Below are positions 25,481-33,941 of a stretch of 64,000 bases of DNA, piece after piece. The stretch is taken from NCBI GenBank assembly GCA_910589055.1, contig CAJURN010000008.1, positions 37,304-101,303 on the forward strand, in the 5' to 3' direction. This DNA is from an uncultured Muribaculaceae bacterium (GTDB lineage Bacteria; Bacteroidota; Bacteroidia; Bacteroidales; Muribaculaceae). A program made the position numbers and the translations under genes. How positions within the stretch are numbered: the first letter of the stretch is position 1; each line of letters begins with the position of its first letter. The notes beneath the pieces are model-generated. The model ran no database searches and was not told the origin of the DNA. It saw nothing but the letters and a program-made list of their open reading frames with translations.

Positions 25481-26353
25481 TCAATCGACCTGTATCACGA
25501 GGTAGTTGGTGAGGCTCCAGAATTCATCCGGATTTGTGATTGTGAGCGTGCGGCTTGTATCCTGCCCGGCTATTTCGTATGAATTTTCGGGATGGTTGGT
25601 GTACACTTTGGCTTTTCCGCCGCCAAGATTGATGGTGTGAAGATTGCGTTTGTCGCCTATCACGAAGAATCCTCTGTCGAAATCGCCTTTCAGCAGCTTC
25701 GACTTTCGCAGGAATCCTGTCTCTATTATCTGATGCTCCTTGAGCTGCGACTTTGTGGCAACAACATAGTAGCAGGTGTTGAGTTCGTTTTCGAGCCGCA
25801 GGGAGGCCTCGAGGGCTATGTCAAGACTTTGGTTCACCTCCTCTACGGTGGAGTTGAGCGAGTCCACCTCGTCGTTGAGGTGTACGATTCTTTCGTTGGC
25901 GCTGTCAAGAAGGCTGCGCAGGTGGTCGATGTCGGCTGCCTGCGAATCAATGAGTTTTCTCAGGGCGTCGATGCCTGATTTGAGTTCGTTGTTGTGGATT
26001 GAGGATTCGTTGAGCCCGGCCTCGAGCTTTTCCAGTTGTTCCCGACGCTGCCGCAGGGTCTTTTTTAGAATCGCAAGGTCGGATATGAGTTGTGCGCGCT
26101 GAGCCGGATTCTCGTTTGGCTGGGTTCCGGTCAGGGTCATGATGTTTTCAAGGTGCTTTATGCGGTCCATGCCGGTTGCGATTTCCTCCACGAGTGTCAG
26201 GAGCTGGTCTCGCTCTTCCAGAGCTGTTGCCAACTCCTGCTTCGAGGCTTCCATCAGGGACTGCTGTTCCCCGGATTCCTGAACGCTGTTGACACACGAC
26301 GGCGACAACAGAGCGAGCGCGATGAGCGACGATATGATTGTCAGATACTTCAT
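25481..26353 (-). CDS. Coiled-coil surface lipoprotein (Cbp1-adhesin-like)
   Basis: With the start at 26353 the product has 290 residues: a lipoprotein signal peptide (lipobox LLSPSC, about residue 20), a long heptad-rich coiled coil (about 30-190), and a compact C-terminal domain (CYYVVATKSQLKEHQIIE, GFLRKSKLLKGDF, NPDEFWSLTNYLVIQ). The C-terminal domain recurs in Bacteroidetes lipoproteins, some of which have been named collagen-binding Cbp1-like adhesins; that link is from memory and tentative. A start further upstream is excluded by the -7 element at 26361-26368. It is divergent from the LytS-type kinase and may be its target. The following SusC gene has its own promoter. Confidence 0.65.
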   Translation of the reverse strand: MKYLTIISSLIALALLSPSCVNSVQESGEQQSLMEASKQELATALEERDQLLTLVEEIATGMDRIKHLENIMTLTGTQPNENPAQRAQLISDLAILKKTLRQRREQLEKLEAGLNESSIHNNELKSGIDALRKLIDSQAADIDHLRSLLDSANERIVHLNDEVDSLNSTVEEVNQSLDIALEASLRLENELNTCYYVVATKSQLKEHQIIETGFLRKSKLLKGDFDRGFFVIGDKRNLHTINLGGGKAKVYTNHPENSYEIAGQDTSRTLTITNPDEFWSLTNYLVIQVD

Positions 26354-26360
26354 GATACCA

Positions 26361-26368
26361 CAAATATA
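26361..26368 (-). promoter_or_regulatory. -7 element giving a near-leaderless transcript
   Basis: TATATTTG on the minus strand fits TAnnTTTG and ends 7 nt before the ATG at 26353. The transcript would start within a few bases of, or at, the start codon. Confidence 0.5.
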
Positions 26369-26442
26369 GTGTATATCGGCGAAAAAAATGCTATCGCCGG
26401 TGGTGAACGACGCAGAAGTGTAAATGAACGTATCGGTCGGCA

Positions 26443-26474
26443 CTTGCCGGAGTAGTGTGTGAATGTTAACTTTG
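26443..26474 (+). promoter_or_regulatory. Promoter of the LytS/LytTR operon, near leaderless
   Basis: CTTG (26443-26446), a 20-bp spacer and TAACTTTG (26467-26474) form a good -33/-7 pair. The -7 element ends only 4 nt before the ATG at 26479, so the mRNA has almost no leader. Confidence 0.55.
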
Positions 26475-26478
26475 CACC

Positions 26479-27507
26479 ATGAAATCCATCGAAAACAAAA
26501 CCTCTCTGATTCTTGACCTGTTCTTCTGCGTGGTTTTCATGCCCATACTGCTCTCGCTCGGTCCGGCGCATTACTGGTTTCGTCAGTGGCCTCTGTTTTC
26601 TATAATATCCTGTGCCTACCTGTACGGCTGTTATTTCATGATAATGAGGTGGAATGTGCCCAAGCTGTTGATTGCCCGTAATTATTACAGGATTGCGGGT
26701 ATTATGGTGGCTCTGATAGCAGTGAATTACCTGCTGTCGCTGTATCCGTTGCCGGATATGGAGTTTGTGATGCCGTCGCTGAGCGAGTATCAGACCAAGG
26801 TGCGTAATTTCGGTGTGTCGGTGACGCTTTGGCTCATGTTCTCGCTTGTGATGGGTTATTCGCTCACGATGTCGTTTATCAGGGAACTTTACGAGCAAAT
26901 GCTGCTCACGAAAAAACTTGAGGCCCAGCGCGACAAGGCCGAGCTGGCCGTGTTCAAGGCGCAGATAAGCCCGCATTTCATGTTCAACACGCTAAACTCG
27001 CTTTACAGCCTTGTGATAGGCACGTCGGAGAAAGCTGAAAACGCTTTCATAAAGTTTACGGAACTGTTGAAGTACACTTATGTCACAATCGAGAAGGAGT
27101 TTGTGTCGCTGAGCGATGAGATTTCATATATAAGCAATTATATTGACCTGCAATTGATTCGGCTCAACAGCCATACTGTGGTAGACTGGAATTGCGATGT
27201 TGACAACGAGGACATGAAGGTGCCTCCGATGCTGATGCTTACATTTGTGGAAAATGCTTTCAAGTACGGGGCTTCCACAAGCCGCGACTGCCGGATTCAT
27301 ATCAGTCTTTCCGTTCATGACGGCCTTCTCCGCTTCGAGACCCGGAACAGCATAATGAAGCACGCCGATGAATTCCGGAAGGACATGCCTGTCGGGGTGG
27401 AGAATTGCAAGGCAAGATTGTCGACCCTCTTTCCGGGAAAGCACACGCTCACCACAGGAGAGGAAGACGGAATTTTCAAAGTATCGCTAACAATACAGTT
27501 GAACTGA
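26479..27507 (+). CDS. LytS/YehU-type sensor histidine kinase
   Basis: A 342-residue membrane kinase of the His_kinase (LytS/AlgZ) class. Four hydrophobic helices fill residues 10-145, then a coiled linker (LLTKKLEAQRDKAELAVFKAQ) leads to the phosphoacceptor His in ISPHFMFNTLNSLYSL (about 173). ATP-binding motifs are VPPMLMLTFVENAFKYG and VGVENCKARLSTLFP. It should phosphorylate the LytTR regulator encoded 1 bp downstream. Kinases of this class in Bacteroidetes usually have no large extracytoplasmic domain, as here. It starts directly after its promoter, so its transcript may be leaderless. Confidence 0.92.
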   Translation: MKSIENKTSLILDLFFCVVFMPILLSLGPAHYWFRQWPLFSIISCAYLYGCYFMIMRWNVPKLLIARNYYRIAGIMVALIAVNYLLSLYPLPDMEFVMPSLSEYQTKVRNFGVSVTLWLMFSLVMGYSLTMSFIRELYEQMLLTKKLEAQRDKAELAVFKAQISPHFMFNTLNSLYSLVIGTSEKAENAFIKFTELLKYTYVTIEKEFVSLSDEISYISNYIDLQLIRLNSHTVVDWNCDVDNEDMKVPPMLMLTFVENAFKYGASTSRDCRIHISLSVHDGLLRFETRNSIMKHADEFRKDMPVGVENCKARLSTLFPGKHTLTTGEEDGIFKVSLTIQLN

Positions 27508-27508
27508 C

Positions 27509-28207
27509 ATGGACGAGCTTATTAAGTGTGTCGCTATCGACGACGAACCGCTTGCGCTGGATGTGATAGCAAAGTTCTGCCAACGTATCGGCGGGATAAG
27601 TCTGTCGGTGTTCTCCGACCCGGAAGCCGGCCTGGAAATGATACGCCGCGAGAAGCCGGATATTGCGTTTCTGGATATTGAGATGGAGAATATCTCGGGG
27701 CTGACGATAGCGTCGCAGTTGCCGGAGGAAACATGCTTTATCTTCACCACGGCTTATCTCGATTATGCCATGAGCGGCTTCGAGCTTGATGCGGTTGATT
27801 ATCTGCACAAGCCGTTTGCTTTCTCCCGCTTCCAGACCGCCTACGCTAAAGCTCTCCGGCGTATCCGACGGGATGAACGGCCACAGGCACCGCAGTGCAT
27901 ACTGGTGAAGCAGGAGTACAGCAATGTCAGCATCCCGCTGCCGGAAATCATATATATTGAGGCTATGGAGGGATATGTAAAGATTTTCCGGGAAAACGGC
28001 GAATGTACTTTGTCCCGCATCATTCTCAAAAATATTGGCAGCCAGTTGCCCGAACGGGATTTCCTCCGTATCCACAGGTCATATATTGTGCAACGGTCGA
28101 AAATAAGACGCTTCAACCGCCGCGAAGTTGAACTTAAAAACGGTAAGACCCTTCCCATCGGGCGCCAGTACTCTGCCGAAGTTGCCGCCATTCTTGAAGG
28201 AGCATAG
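27509..28207 (+). CDS. LytTR-family response regulator
   Basis: A 232-residue regulator with an N-terminal receiver (about 4-120; acidic pair in AIDDEP, phosphoacceptor D56 in AFLDIEM, Lys in YLHKPF) and a C-terminal LytTR DNA-binding domain (about 132-228; IIYIEAMEGYVKIF, FLRIHRSYIV, LPIGRQY). The ATG follows the kinase stop by 1 nt, so the pair is one operon. Targets are unknown; the divergent coiled-coil lipoprotein gene shares its control region and is a plausible target. Confidence 0.94.
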   Translation: MDELIKCVAIDDEPLALDVIAKFCQRIGGISLSVFSDPEAGLEMIRREKPDIAFLDIEMENISGLTIASQLPEETCFIFTTAYLDYAMSGFELDAVDYLHKPFAFSRFQTAYAKALRRIRRDERPQAPQCILVKQEYSNVSIPLPEIIYIEAMEGYVKIFRENGECTLSRIILKNIGSQLPERDFLRIHRSYIVQRSKIRRFNRREVELKNGKTLPIGRQYSAEVAAILEGA

Positions 28208-28239
28208 ATTTTTCGTTTCTCTATGTGATGCATTATTAC

Positions 28240-28247
28240 TAATTTTG
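28240..28247 (+). promoter_or_regulatory. -7 element of the EamA transporter gene
   Basis: TAATTTTG followed by CGG fits TAnnTTTG and would give a leader of about 13-19 nt to the ATG at 28267. A -33 element is only weakly matched (TTTC). Confidence 0.45.
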
Positions 28248-28266
28248 CGGCAAAATTTTTCTAAGG

Positions 28267-29202
28267 ATGAAAGATATTTGCTGGAAAGGACATTTTGCAA
28301 TGTTGAGTGCGAATGTCATGTGGGGTCTGATGTCGCCTTTGGCTAAGGCTGTGATGATAGGCGGTGCCGTGACTCCGCTCGTGCTTACCAACATGCGCAT
28401 CTTCGGCGCTATGGTGCTGTTCTGGATTGCGTCGCTGTTCCGGAAGCCGGAACATGTGCCGTCGGGTGATTTGCTCAGGCTTTTTGGCGCGGCACTGCTT
28501 GCGATAGTTTTCAATCAGGGGTGTTTCATTTTCGGAGTGGGGCTCACGTCTCCGGCCGATGCCTCGATAATAACCACGAGCATGCCTCTGTGGGCCATGA
28601 TTCTTGCGGCGTTCATACTCAAGGAACCTGTCACGGCAAAGAAAATTTCAGGCATAGCCGCCGGCGCTTTGGGGGCGGTTTTGCTTATCCTCGGAGGCAA
28701 TGATGGCCCGGCATTGAAGGGCGATAACCCCGCGCTCGGCGACCTTCTCGTACTTTGCGCGCAGTTCAGCTATGCGCTATATCTTGTTGTTTACAAGAAT
28801 TTTGTCGCGAAATATTCGCTTGTCACAATAATGAAATGGATGTTCACCTATGCCTTTGTGTGTGTTGTGCCCTTCTCGGCACAGGACATTATGGATGCGC
28901 ATTGGAGCATGCTTGATTCGGCACAGATTGCTTCGATTGCTTTCATTGTTGTGGGTGCGACGTTCCTGGCCTATGTGCTTATTCTTTTCGGACAGAAAAA
29001 CCTGCGTCCCACGGTGGTGGGAATGTACAACTATGTCCAGCCTATTGTAGCCTGCATCGTGGCAGTGTGGTGGGGCATGGGTTCTTTCAATCTCGTCAAG
29101 TATATCGCCGTCGGACTTATTTTCGGTGGCGTCTACCTTGTGACAACGAGCAAGAGCCGCCGCGACCTAATCGGCGACAAGGCTGCGGACAACAATGTGT
29201 GA
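28267..29202 (+). CDS. EamA/DMT-family transporter
   Basis: A 311-residue inner-membrane protein with ten predicted helices in two EamA repeats. The first repeat starts at HFAMLSANVMWGLMSPLAKA and ends near ITTSMPLWAMILAAFILKEPVTAKKISGI; the second ends near GMYNYVQPIVACIVAVWWGMG. The family exports or imports small metabolites such as amino acids, nucleotides or drugs; the substrate cannot be read from sequence. Its last 36 bp overlap, on opposite strands, the 3' end of the beta-lactamase gene. Confidence 0.9.
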   Translation: MKDICWKGHFAMLSANVMWGLMSPLAKAVMIGGAVTPLVLTNMRIFGAMVLFWIASLFRKPEHVPSGDLLRLFGAALLAIVFNQGCFIFGVGLTSPADASIITTSMPLWAMILAAFILKEPVTAKKISGIAAGALGAVLLILGGNDGPALKGDNPALGDLLVLCAQFSYALYLVVYKNFVAKYSLVTIMKWMFTYAFVCVVPFSAQDIMDAHWSMLDSAQIASIAFIVVGATFLAYVLILFGQKNLRPTVVGMYNYVQPIVACIVAVWWGMGSFNLVKYIAVGLIFGGVYLVTTSKSRRDLIGDKAADNNV

Positions 29203-30054
29203 TATTTCCGCGATAATGGCTTCTGTTTCCTCCATGGTATAGCCGGAGTTCCGGATAAAAACAGCAATGGAGTAGTGCGTCCCGTCGGGAAGATGGATGT
29301 ATCCGGCATCGTTTACGGCCATAATGCGTCCGTCGGCGAGGATAAAGCCTGTGCCAGTCTTGTGACCTATTACGGCGTCTGTTGTTTTCAGTGGTGCGGT
29401 CAGGCGTGCGGTGCCGGTTGTGCAACTTTCCATAAGTTCTTTTATCCTTAGCGAGAATGGATCATTGGATTCGCGGTCGAACCGGTCAATCAACGAGGCC
29501 ATGGCAATGGGGGTGGATGTGTTTTCGTAGCAAAGGTCGGGATTGGCGTGCATGTCGTCTTCCGTCGATACGACGTTGATATTCTCCACACCGAGCCTGC
29601 GCAGCGATGTCATTACGTTTTGCGGCCCTCCGGCTATTTTAAGCAAAATGTCGGAAGCGTTGTTGTCGCTCTGTTGAAGTGAATATGCAAGTAATTCGTC
29701 CAACGTGGTTTTTACAGGGAGGCTGTCTGAATATCTGTCACGCATCGGGCTGTAAGTATCGGGGTGCATGTCGCTTTCGGTTAGCATCACCGTGTCAGAT
29801 TGCATCTTGTCGCAGGATTTCAGGAAATCGCCCAGAGCGATTGCAATCGGTAGTTTATAGACGCTGAGCATGGGATACGGTTTATCCCCATTTACTGCTA
29901 AAGTGTCTTTTCCGTTGATAATCACCGCTATTCCTATGTCGGCGTCTTTGTCTTTGACAAAACTCTCGAGCTGTCGGGTGATTGTTTCCGGCTTGGAGAC
30001 TGTCCGGCAACCGGATAACAGAATTGTGAGAATGGTGATTAGTGAGGTTCGCAT
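29167..30054 (-). CDS. Class A beta-lactamase (subclass A2-like)
   Basis: A 295-residue serine beta-lactamase with a lipoprotein-type signal (lipobox ILLSGC). Catalytic motifs are all present: S64-V-Y-K67, S129-D-N131, omega-loop E165 with H169 (TEDDMHAN, as in the CepA/CfxA/PER branch), and K232-T-G. It hydrolyses beta-lactams in the periplasm, probably mostly cephalosporins as is usual for Bacteroidales A2 enzymes; the spectrum is inference. The Cys after the signal suggests membrane anchoring. No mobile-element sequence lies beside it, and it looks like a chromosomal resident gene. The 3' end overlaps the convergent EamA gene by 36 bp. Confidence 0.92.
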   Translation of the reverse strand: MRTSLITILTILLSGCRTVSKPETITRQLESFVKDKDADIGIAVIINGKDTLAVNGDKPYPMLSVYKLPIAIALGDFLKSCDKMQSDTVMLTESDMHPDTYSPMRDRYSDSLPVKTTLDELLAYSLQQSDNNASDILLKIAGGPQNVMTSLRRLGVENINVVSTEDDMHANPDLCYENTSTPIAMASLIDRFDRESNDPFSLRIKELMESCTTGTARLTAPLKTTDAVIGHKTGTGFILADGRIMAVNDAGYIHLPDGTHYSIAVFIRNSGYTMEETEAIIAEISHIVVRSLVAD

Positions 30055-30074
30055 ATTGGGTGTGGGGATGAAAA

Positions 30075-30111
30075 ACGGACAATGAGGTCATGGATTGACG
30101 TCATTGTCCGT
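30075..30111 (-). terminator. Terminator of the uronate-catabolism operon
   Basis: Perfect 11-bp arms (30075-30085 and 30101-30111; acggacaatga) enclose an inner gtca/tgac stem, and the minus strand continues into TTTTT after the stem. It lies just downstream of the ROK gene and before the beta-lactamase gene. Confidence 0.8.
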
Positions 30112-30129
30112 AGAGTGTATTGGGGAAAA

Positions 30130-31236
30130 TCAGTTTTCAGCGCGGTCGATTGACTCGAGGGCGAACACGTAGGCGCCGATGGAGATTGCCTTGGATGCTC
30201 CGAGTTTCGACAGAGCGATACCGGTGCGCTTCATCGGGTCGTAGGTCACGGTGTCGTCCGAGCCATAGACTTTGAGCTTGCGGGAGTCGCCGACTACGAA
30301 TTTGGCAAATTCAAGTTCGTTGTCAAGGTCGAACACGCGCATCTGGACGCGCTGCACGTCGTCGCCGCCAAGAGTGCGGAGTGTGGAACGCATTTCGTCG
30401 AGCAAAGCGGGCATGATGTATTTTGCCGCTCCGGTGAGTCCGCCCCCAACAACAATGAGGGAGTCGGTCAAGGTGACGGCTGTGGCGAAAGCGTCGCCAG
30501 CAATCTCGCCGAACATCGCGAAGGCTTTTTTGGCAGCTTCAGGATTTCCTTCTTTCTCGCCTTCGGCAATCAGGAAGATGTCGTAAGGCGTAAGCTCACG
30601 GTCTTTCTCGCCGGAAAGGGCGGCATATTCGCGCTTGATTGCGCGGATGGATGCTCCTTCCTCAACTATGATTTCGGGCAGTCGCTTGTTGCGCAGGCAG
30701 AATGTCTCCACGCAGGAGTTGTTGCCGAGGTTGATCTGGCCGTTGATTACCGAGCCGATTCCGAGTCCGGTACCGAATGTGTAGCCTAAGAGGTTGCTGT
30801 ACTGGTGGGTGCCTCCGAGTTCTTTTACACGACGGTTCACGTCCTGCAACATTCCGCCCTTGGCTTCACCGAGTGCGAAGAGGTCGCCGTCGTTGTTGAT
30901 GAACACCGGCAGGTCGAATGTCTTCGACAGGAAGGGTCCAAGAGCCACTCCGTCGCGGAACGAGGGAAAGTTGGGAAGGTAGCCGCCGATAATTCCGGCC
31001 TTGTAGTCGGCCGGGCCGGGGAAGGCGAAACTGATTGCCACCGGTTTTTCGTCGAGTTGCGCGATTACTTCGCGGAATCCCTTTACCATTGTCTCCAGAC
31101 ACAGGTCGAGGTCGTGGCTGTTGGAGGGGTAGGTTATGGGGTCAACGATAAAATCGTAGCCGCGCATGGCGCTGAACACGAAGTTGGTGCCTCCGGCATC
31201 GAGGGTGATGACGGTGCGGTTGTCGTTTTTGTACAT
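30130..31236 (-). CDS. ROK-family sugar kinase/regulator
   Basis: A 368-residue ROK protein with an N-terminal phosphate-binding loop (ITLDAGGTNFVF), the family segment FAFPGPADYKAGIIGGYLPNF, the sugar-binding FINNDGDLFALGEA with catalytic Asp, and GYTFGTGLGIGSVING. There is no N-terminal DNA-binding domain, so it is a kinase rather than a repressor. The usual zinc motif CxCGxxGC is not intact; NNSCVETFC stands in its place, as in some Bacteroidetes members. The substrate may be glucose, mannose or fructose. It is the last gene of the uronate operon, 9 bp after manA. Confidence 0.85.
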   Translation of the reverse strand: MYKNDNRTVITLDAGGTNFVFSAMRGYDFIVDPITYPSNSHDLDLCLETMVKGFREVIAQLDEKPVAISFAFPGPADYKAGIIGGYLPNFPSFRDGVALGPFLSKTFDLPVFINNDGDLFALGEAKGGMLQDVNRRVKELGGTHQYSNLLGYTFGTGLGIGSVINGQINLGNNSCVETFCLRNKRLPEIIVEEGASIRAIKREYAALSGEKDRELTPYDIFLIAEGEKEGNPEAAKKAFAMFGEIAGDAFATAVTLTDSLIVVGGGLTGAAKYIMPALLDEMRSTLRTLGGDDVQRVQMRVFDLDNELEFAKFVVGDSRKLKVYGSDDTVTYDPMKRTGIALSKLGASKAISIGAYVFALESIDRAEN

Positions 31237-31245
31237 GTGATTGAT

Positions 31246-32217
31246 TTAAGGGATGTAAACTGAGATTACCTGACCGTTGCCTTCGATTTCCACAGAGGGC
31301 AGACATGCAGGCACGAGCACGGTAGTGCCCTGCGGCATTGCTACCTTCTGGCCGTCGGCGCCCGTGAGGGTGAGATTTCCGTCCACCGACACGAGGATGG
31401 TGAAGGAATCGCGTCCGGCAAGAGAAAGCTCGCGATGTTCGTCTACCCCGAGCAGGTCGGTAACGAAATAAGAGCATTTCGCAACTTCGGCAGTGCCGTT
31501 TCCGCTCACTTTCACGTTGCGGGCTTCGGTGGCTTCGGTGTCGTTGAAGTCGATTGCATCCACCGATTCCTCCACGTGGAGTTGACGGGGATTTCCGGCA
31601 GCGTCGCGACGGTCGTAGTCGTAGATGCGGTAGGTCACGTCGGATGCTTCCTGAATTTCAAGCACGAAGTTGCCGCGTCCGATGCTGTGGACGCGTCCGG
31701 CGGGAAGGAAAAACACATCGCCGGGGCGTGTGAAGTATTTTCCGAGGTCGGCCACGATGGTGTTGTCGGCCACGTGGGCGCGGAATTCATCAGGAGTCAG
31801 CGCGTTTTTGAATCCGGCATAGAGGTATGCTCCCTCGGCGGGCATGATGCTGTACCACATTTCGGTCTTGCCCAGGGAGTTGTGGCGACGGCCTGCGAGG
31901 GCATCGTCGGGATGTACCTGAATTGACAGGTCGTCCGACGAGTCGATGAATTTGATAAGCAGAGGAAATTTTCCGTCACACTTTTTCATCAGTCGCTCGC
32001 CCATGATGTCATTGCCGTATTCGGCAATGAGTTCGGGCAAGGTGCGTCCGGCGAGCGGTCCTTCCGAAACCACCGATTCATGGCCGGGCATGGGCGAAAG
32101 CTCCCAGCTCTCGCCTATGTCGCTGCCTTTGGAGGGTACGCCTTTGAAGCGGGCGATGCGGTCGCCGCCCCAGATAACGCTTTTATAAAATGGTTCGAAT
32201 GTAAGAATCTGATTCAT
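31246..32217 (-). CDS. manA: Class I mannose-6-phosphate isomerase
   Basis: A 323-residue zinc enzyme interconverting mannose-6-phosphate and fructose-6-phosphate. Metal-site segments are IQVHPDD (Gln and His), LGKTEMWYS (Glu) and RVHSIGRGNFVLEIQE (His). It starts with LTFEPFYKSVIWGGDRIA, typical of the short Bacillus/Bacteroides type. It lies between eda and the ROK gene in the operon with short gaps, which links hexose-phosphate entry to uronate use; why mannose-6-phosphate is handled here is not clear. Confidence 0.92.
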   Translation of the reverse strand: MNQILTFEPFYKSVIWGGDRIARFKGVPSKGSDIGESWELSPMPGHESVVSEGPLAGRTLPELIAEYGNDIMGERLMKKCDGKFPLLIKFIDSSDDLSIQVHPDDALAGRRHNSLGKTEMWYSIMPAEGAYLYAGFKNALTPDEFRAHVADNTIVADLGKYFTRPGDVFFLPAGRVHSIGRGNFVLEIQEASDVTYRIYDYDRRDAAGNPRQLHVEESVDAIDFNDTEATEARNVKVSGNGTAEVAKCSYFVTDLLGVDEHRELSLAGRDSFTILVSVDGNLTLTGADGQKVAMPQGTTVLVPACLPSVEIEGNGQVISVYIP

Positions 32218-32236
32218 AGAGATAAGTGTCGGTAGG

Positions 32237-32893
32237 TCATTTCACGTAACTGAGGGCTTCGCGGCATTTGTCGGTAACATACTGCCAGTCGCAGGCGGCT
32301 ACCTTGTCCTTGGGGAAGAGTTTGGAGCCCATGCCCACGCAGAATACTCCGGCGGCAAACCATGAGCTGAGGTTTTCTTCGGTGGGCTCGACACCGCCTG
32401 TCACCATAAGGCGCGACCAGGGCATCGGAGCCATAAGGCCTTTGACGAATTTCGGGCCGAGGACGTCGCCGGGGAATACCTTGCATACTTCGCAGCCTAC
32501 TTCCTGGGCGGCGCCTACCTCGCTTACTGTGCCGCAACCGGGGATGTAGGGAACCTGACGGCGGTTGCACACGCGCGCTACCTCGGGGTTGAACAGCGGA
32601 CCGACGACGAAGCATGCGCCGAGCTGCATGTACAGGGCGGCTGTGCCGGGGTCGACAACGGAACCTACGCCCACGGCCATGTCGGGACATTCCTTGGCGG
32701 CGAATTTGACTACTTCGGCGAATACCTCATGGGCGAAGTCGCCGCGGTTGGTAAATTCAAACGCACGCACACCTCCGTCGTAGCAGGCCTTGACAACCTG
32801 CTTGGCGGTCGCGGCATCGGCGTGGTAGAACACGGGCACCATCGGTGCCTCTTCCATCTTGGCTATTACAGCCATCTTGTTGAATCTTGCCAT
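32237..32893 (-). CDS. eda: KDPG/KHG aldolase
   Basis: A 218-residue class I aldolase splitting 2-keto-3-deoxy-6-phosphogluconate into pyruvate and glyceraldehyde-3-phosphate. The N-terminal MVPVFYHAD resembles the family start, the Glu of FEFTNRGD is the catalytic acid/base region, and the Schiff-base Lys is in CEVCKVFPGDVLGP. It follows kdgK by 25 bp and completes the unsaturated-uronate pathway of KduI, KduD, KdgK and Eda encoded in this operon. Confidence 0.94.
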   Translation of the reverse strand: MARFNKMAVIAKMEEAPMVPVFYHADAATAKQVVKACYDGGVRAFEFTNRGDFAHEVFAEVVKFAAKECPDMAVGVGSVVDPGTAALYMQLGACFVVGPLFNPEVARVCNRRQVPYIPGCGTVSEVGAAQEVGCEVCKVFPGDVLGPKFVKGLMAPMPWSRLMVTGGVEPTEENLSSWFAAGVFCVGMGSKLFPKDKVAACDWQYVTDKCREALSYVK

Positions 32894-32918
32894 GTCTAAT
32901 CTTTACTTGAGGGGTGTG

Positions 32919-33941
32919 TTATCGTTGAACTCGTCCGTTTGCATTTCCTCCGGCCAGGGCCTGCACTTCTTCGACGGAAACGAGGTTGAAGTCGCCGGGG
33001 ATGGTCTGCTTCAGTGCCGATGCAGCCACGGCAAATTCAAGCGCCTCGTCCTGCGAGGGCATCGTGAGCAGGCCGTGGATAAGACCTCCGGAGAAGGAGT
33101 CGCCGCCGCCCACGCGGTCGATGATGGGGTTGATGTCGTAACGCTTCGACACGTAGAAGTCCTTGCCGTTGAAAATCATGCCTTTCCAGCCGTTGTGGGT
33201 GGCGGAGAATGATTCGCGCAGTGTGCTCACGACGTATTTGAAGCCGAATTCTTCCATCATTGCCTTGAAGATTCCCTTGTAGCCTTCGGCGTCGGTGTTG
33301 CCGGATTCGACATCGCTGTCGGGCTTGAAGCCAAGACAGAGTTCGGCGTCTTCCTCATTGCCGATGCACACGTCGACGTACTTCATGAGCGGACGCATAA
33401 CGGACTGAGCTTTCTCGCTTGTCCAGAGTTTCTTGCGGAAATTGAGGTCGACCGACACGGTGACGCCGTGGCGCTTTGCGGCCTCGCAGGCAAGGCGTGT
33501 GAGTTCGGCAGCCTTGTCGGAGATTGCGGGAGTGATTCCGCTCCAGTGGAACCAGTCGGCGCCCTTCATGATTGCGTCAAAGTCGAAATCTTCGGGATTT
33601 GCTTCGGAAATGGCTGAGTGGGCGCGGTCGTAGATTACCTTCGAGGGTCGCATGGAAGCGCCTGTTTCGCAATAATATATACCCACACGGTCGCCGCCGC
33701 GTGCGATGTGGTCGGTGTTGACTCCGTAGCGGCGCAGTGCGTTCACGGCAGCCTGACCTATCTCATGTTTGGGCAACTTTGTCACAAACGTGGCCTCATG
33801 GCCGTAGTTGGCGCAGCTCACGGCCACGTTGGCCTCGCCGCCGCCCCAGATTACGTTGAAATTGTCGACCTGCACGAAGCGGGCGCATCCGGCAGGAGAA
33901 AGGCGAAGCATGATTTCGCCAAGGGTTACGATCTTACTCAT
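32919..33941 (-). CDS. kdgK: 2-keto-3-deoxygluconate kinase (PfkB family)
   Basis: A 340-residue ribokinase-fold kinase with the N-terminal GEIMLRLSP and VIWGGGEANVAVSCANYG, a central SVDLNFRKKLW segment seen in KDG kinases, and the C-terminal anion hole and base in RVGGGDSFSGGLIHG. It makes KDPG from KDG for the aldolase encoded next. Its ATG overlaps the stop of the GltD-like flavoprotein as ATGA, so the two are translationally coupled. Confidence 0.92.
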   Translation of the reverse strand: MSKIVTLGEIMLRLSPAGCARFVQVDNFNVIWGGGEANVAVSCANYGHEATFVTKLPKHEIGQAAVNALRRYGVNTDHIARGGDRVGIYYCETGASMRPSKVIYDRAHSAISEANPEDFDFDAIMKGADWFHWSGITPAISDKAAELTRLACEAAKRHGVTVSVDLNFRKKLWTSEKAQSVMRPLMKYVDVCIGNEEDAELCLGFKPDSDVESGNTDAEGYKGIFKAMMEEFGFKYVVSTLRESFSATHNGWKGMIFNGKDFYVSKRYDINPIIDRVGGGDSFSGGLIHGLLTMPSQDEALEFAVAASALKQTIPGDFNLVSVEEVQALAGGNANGRVQR

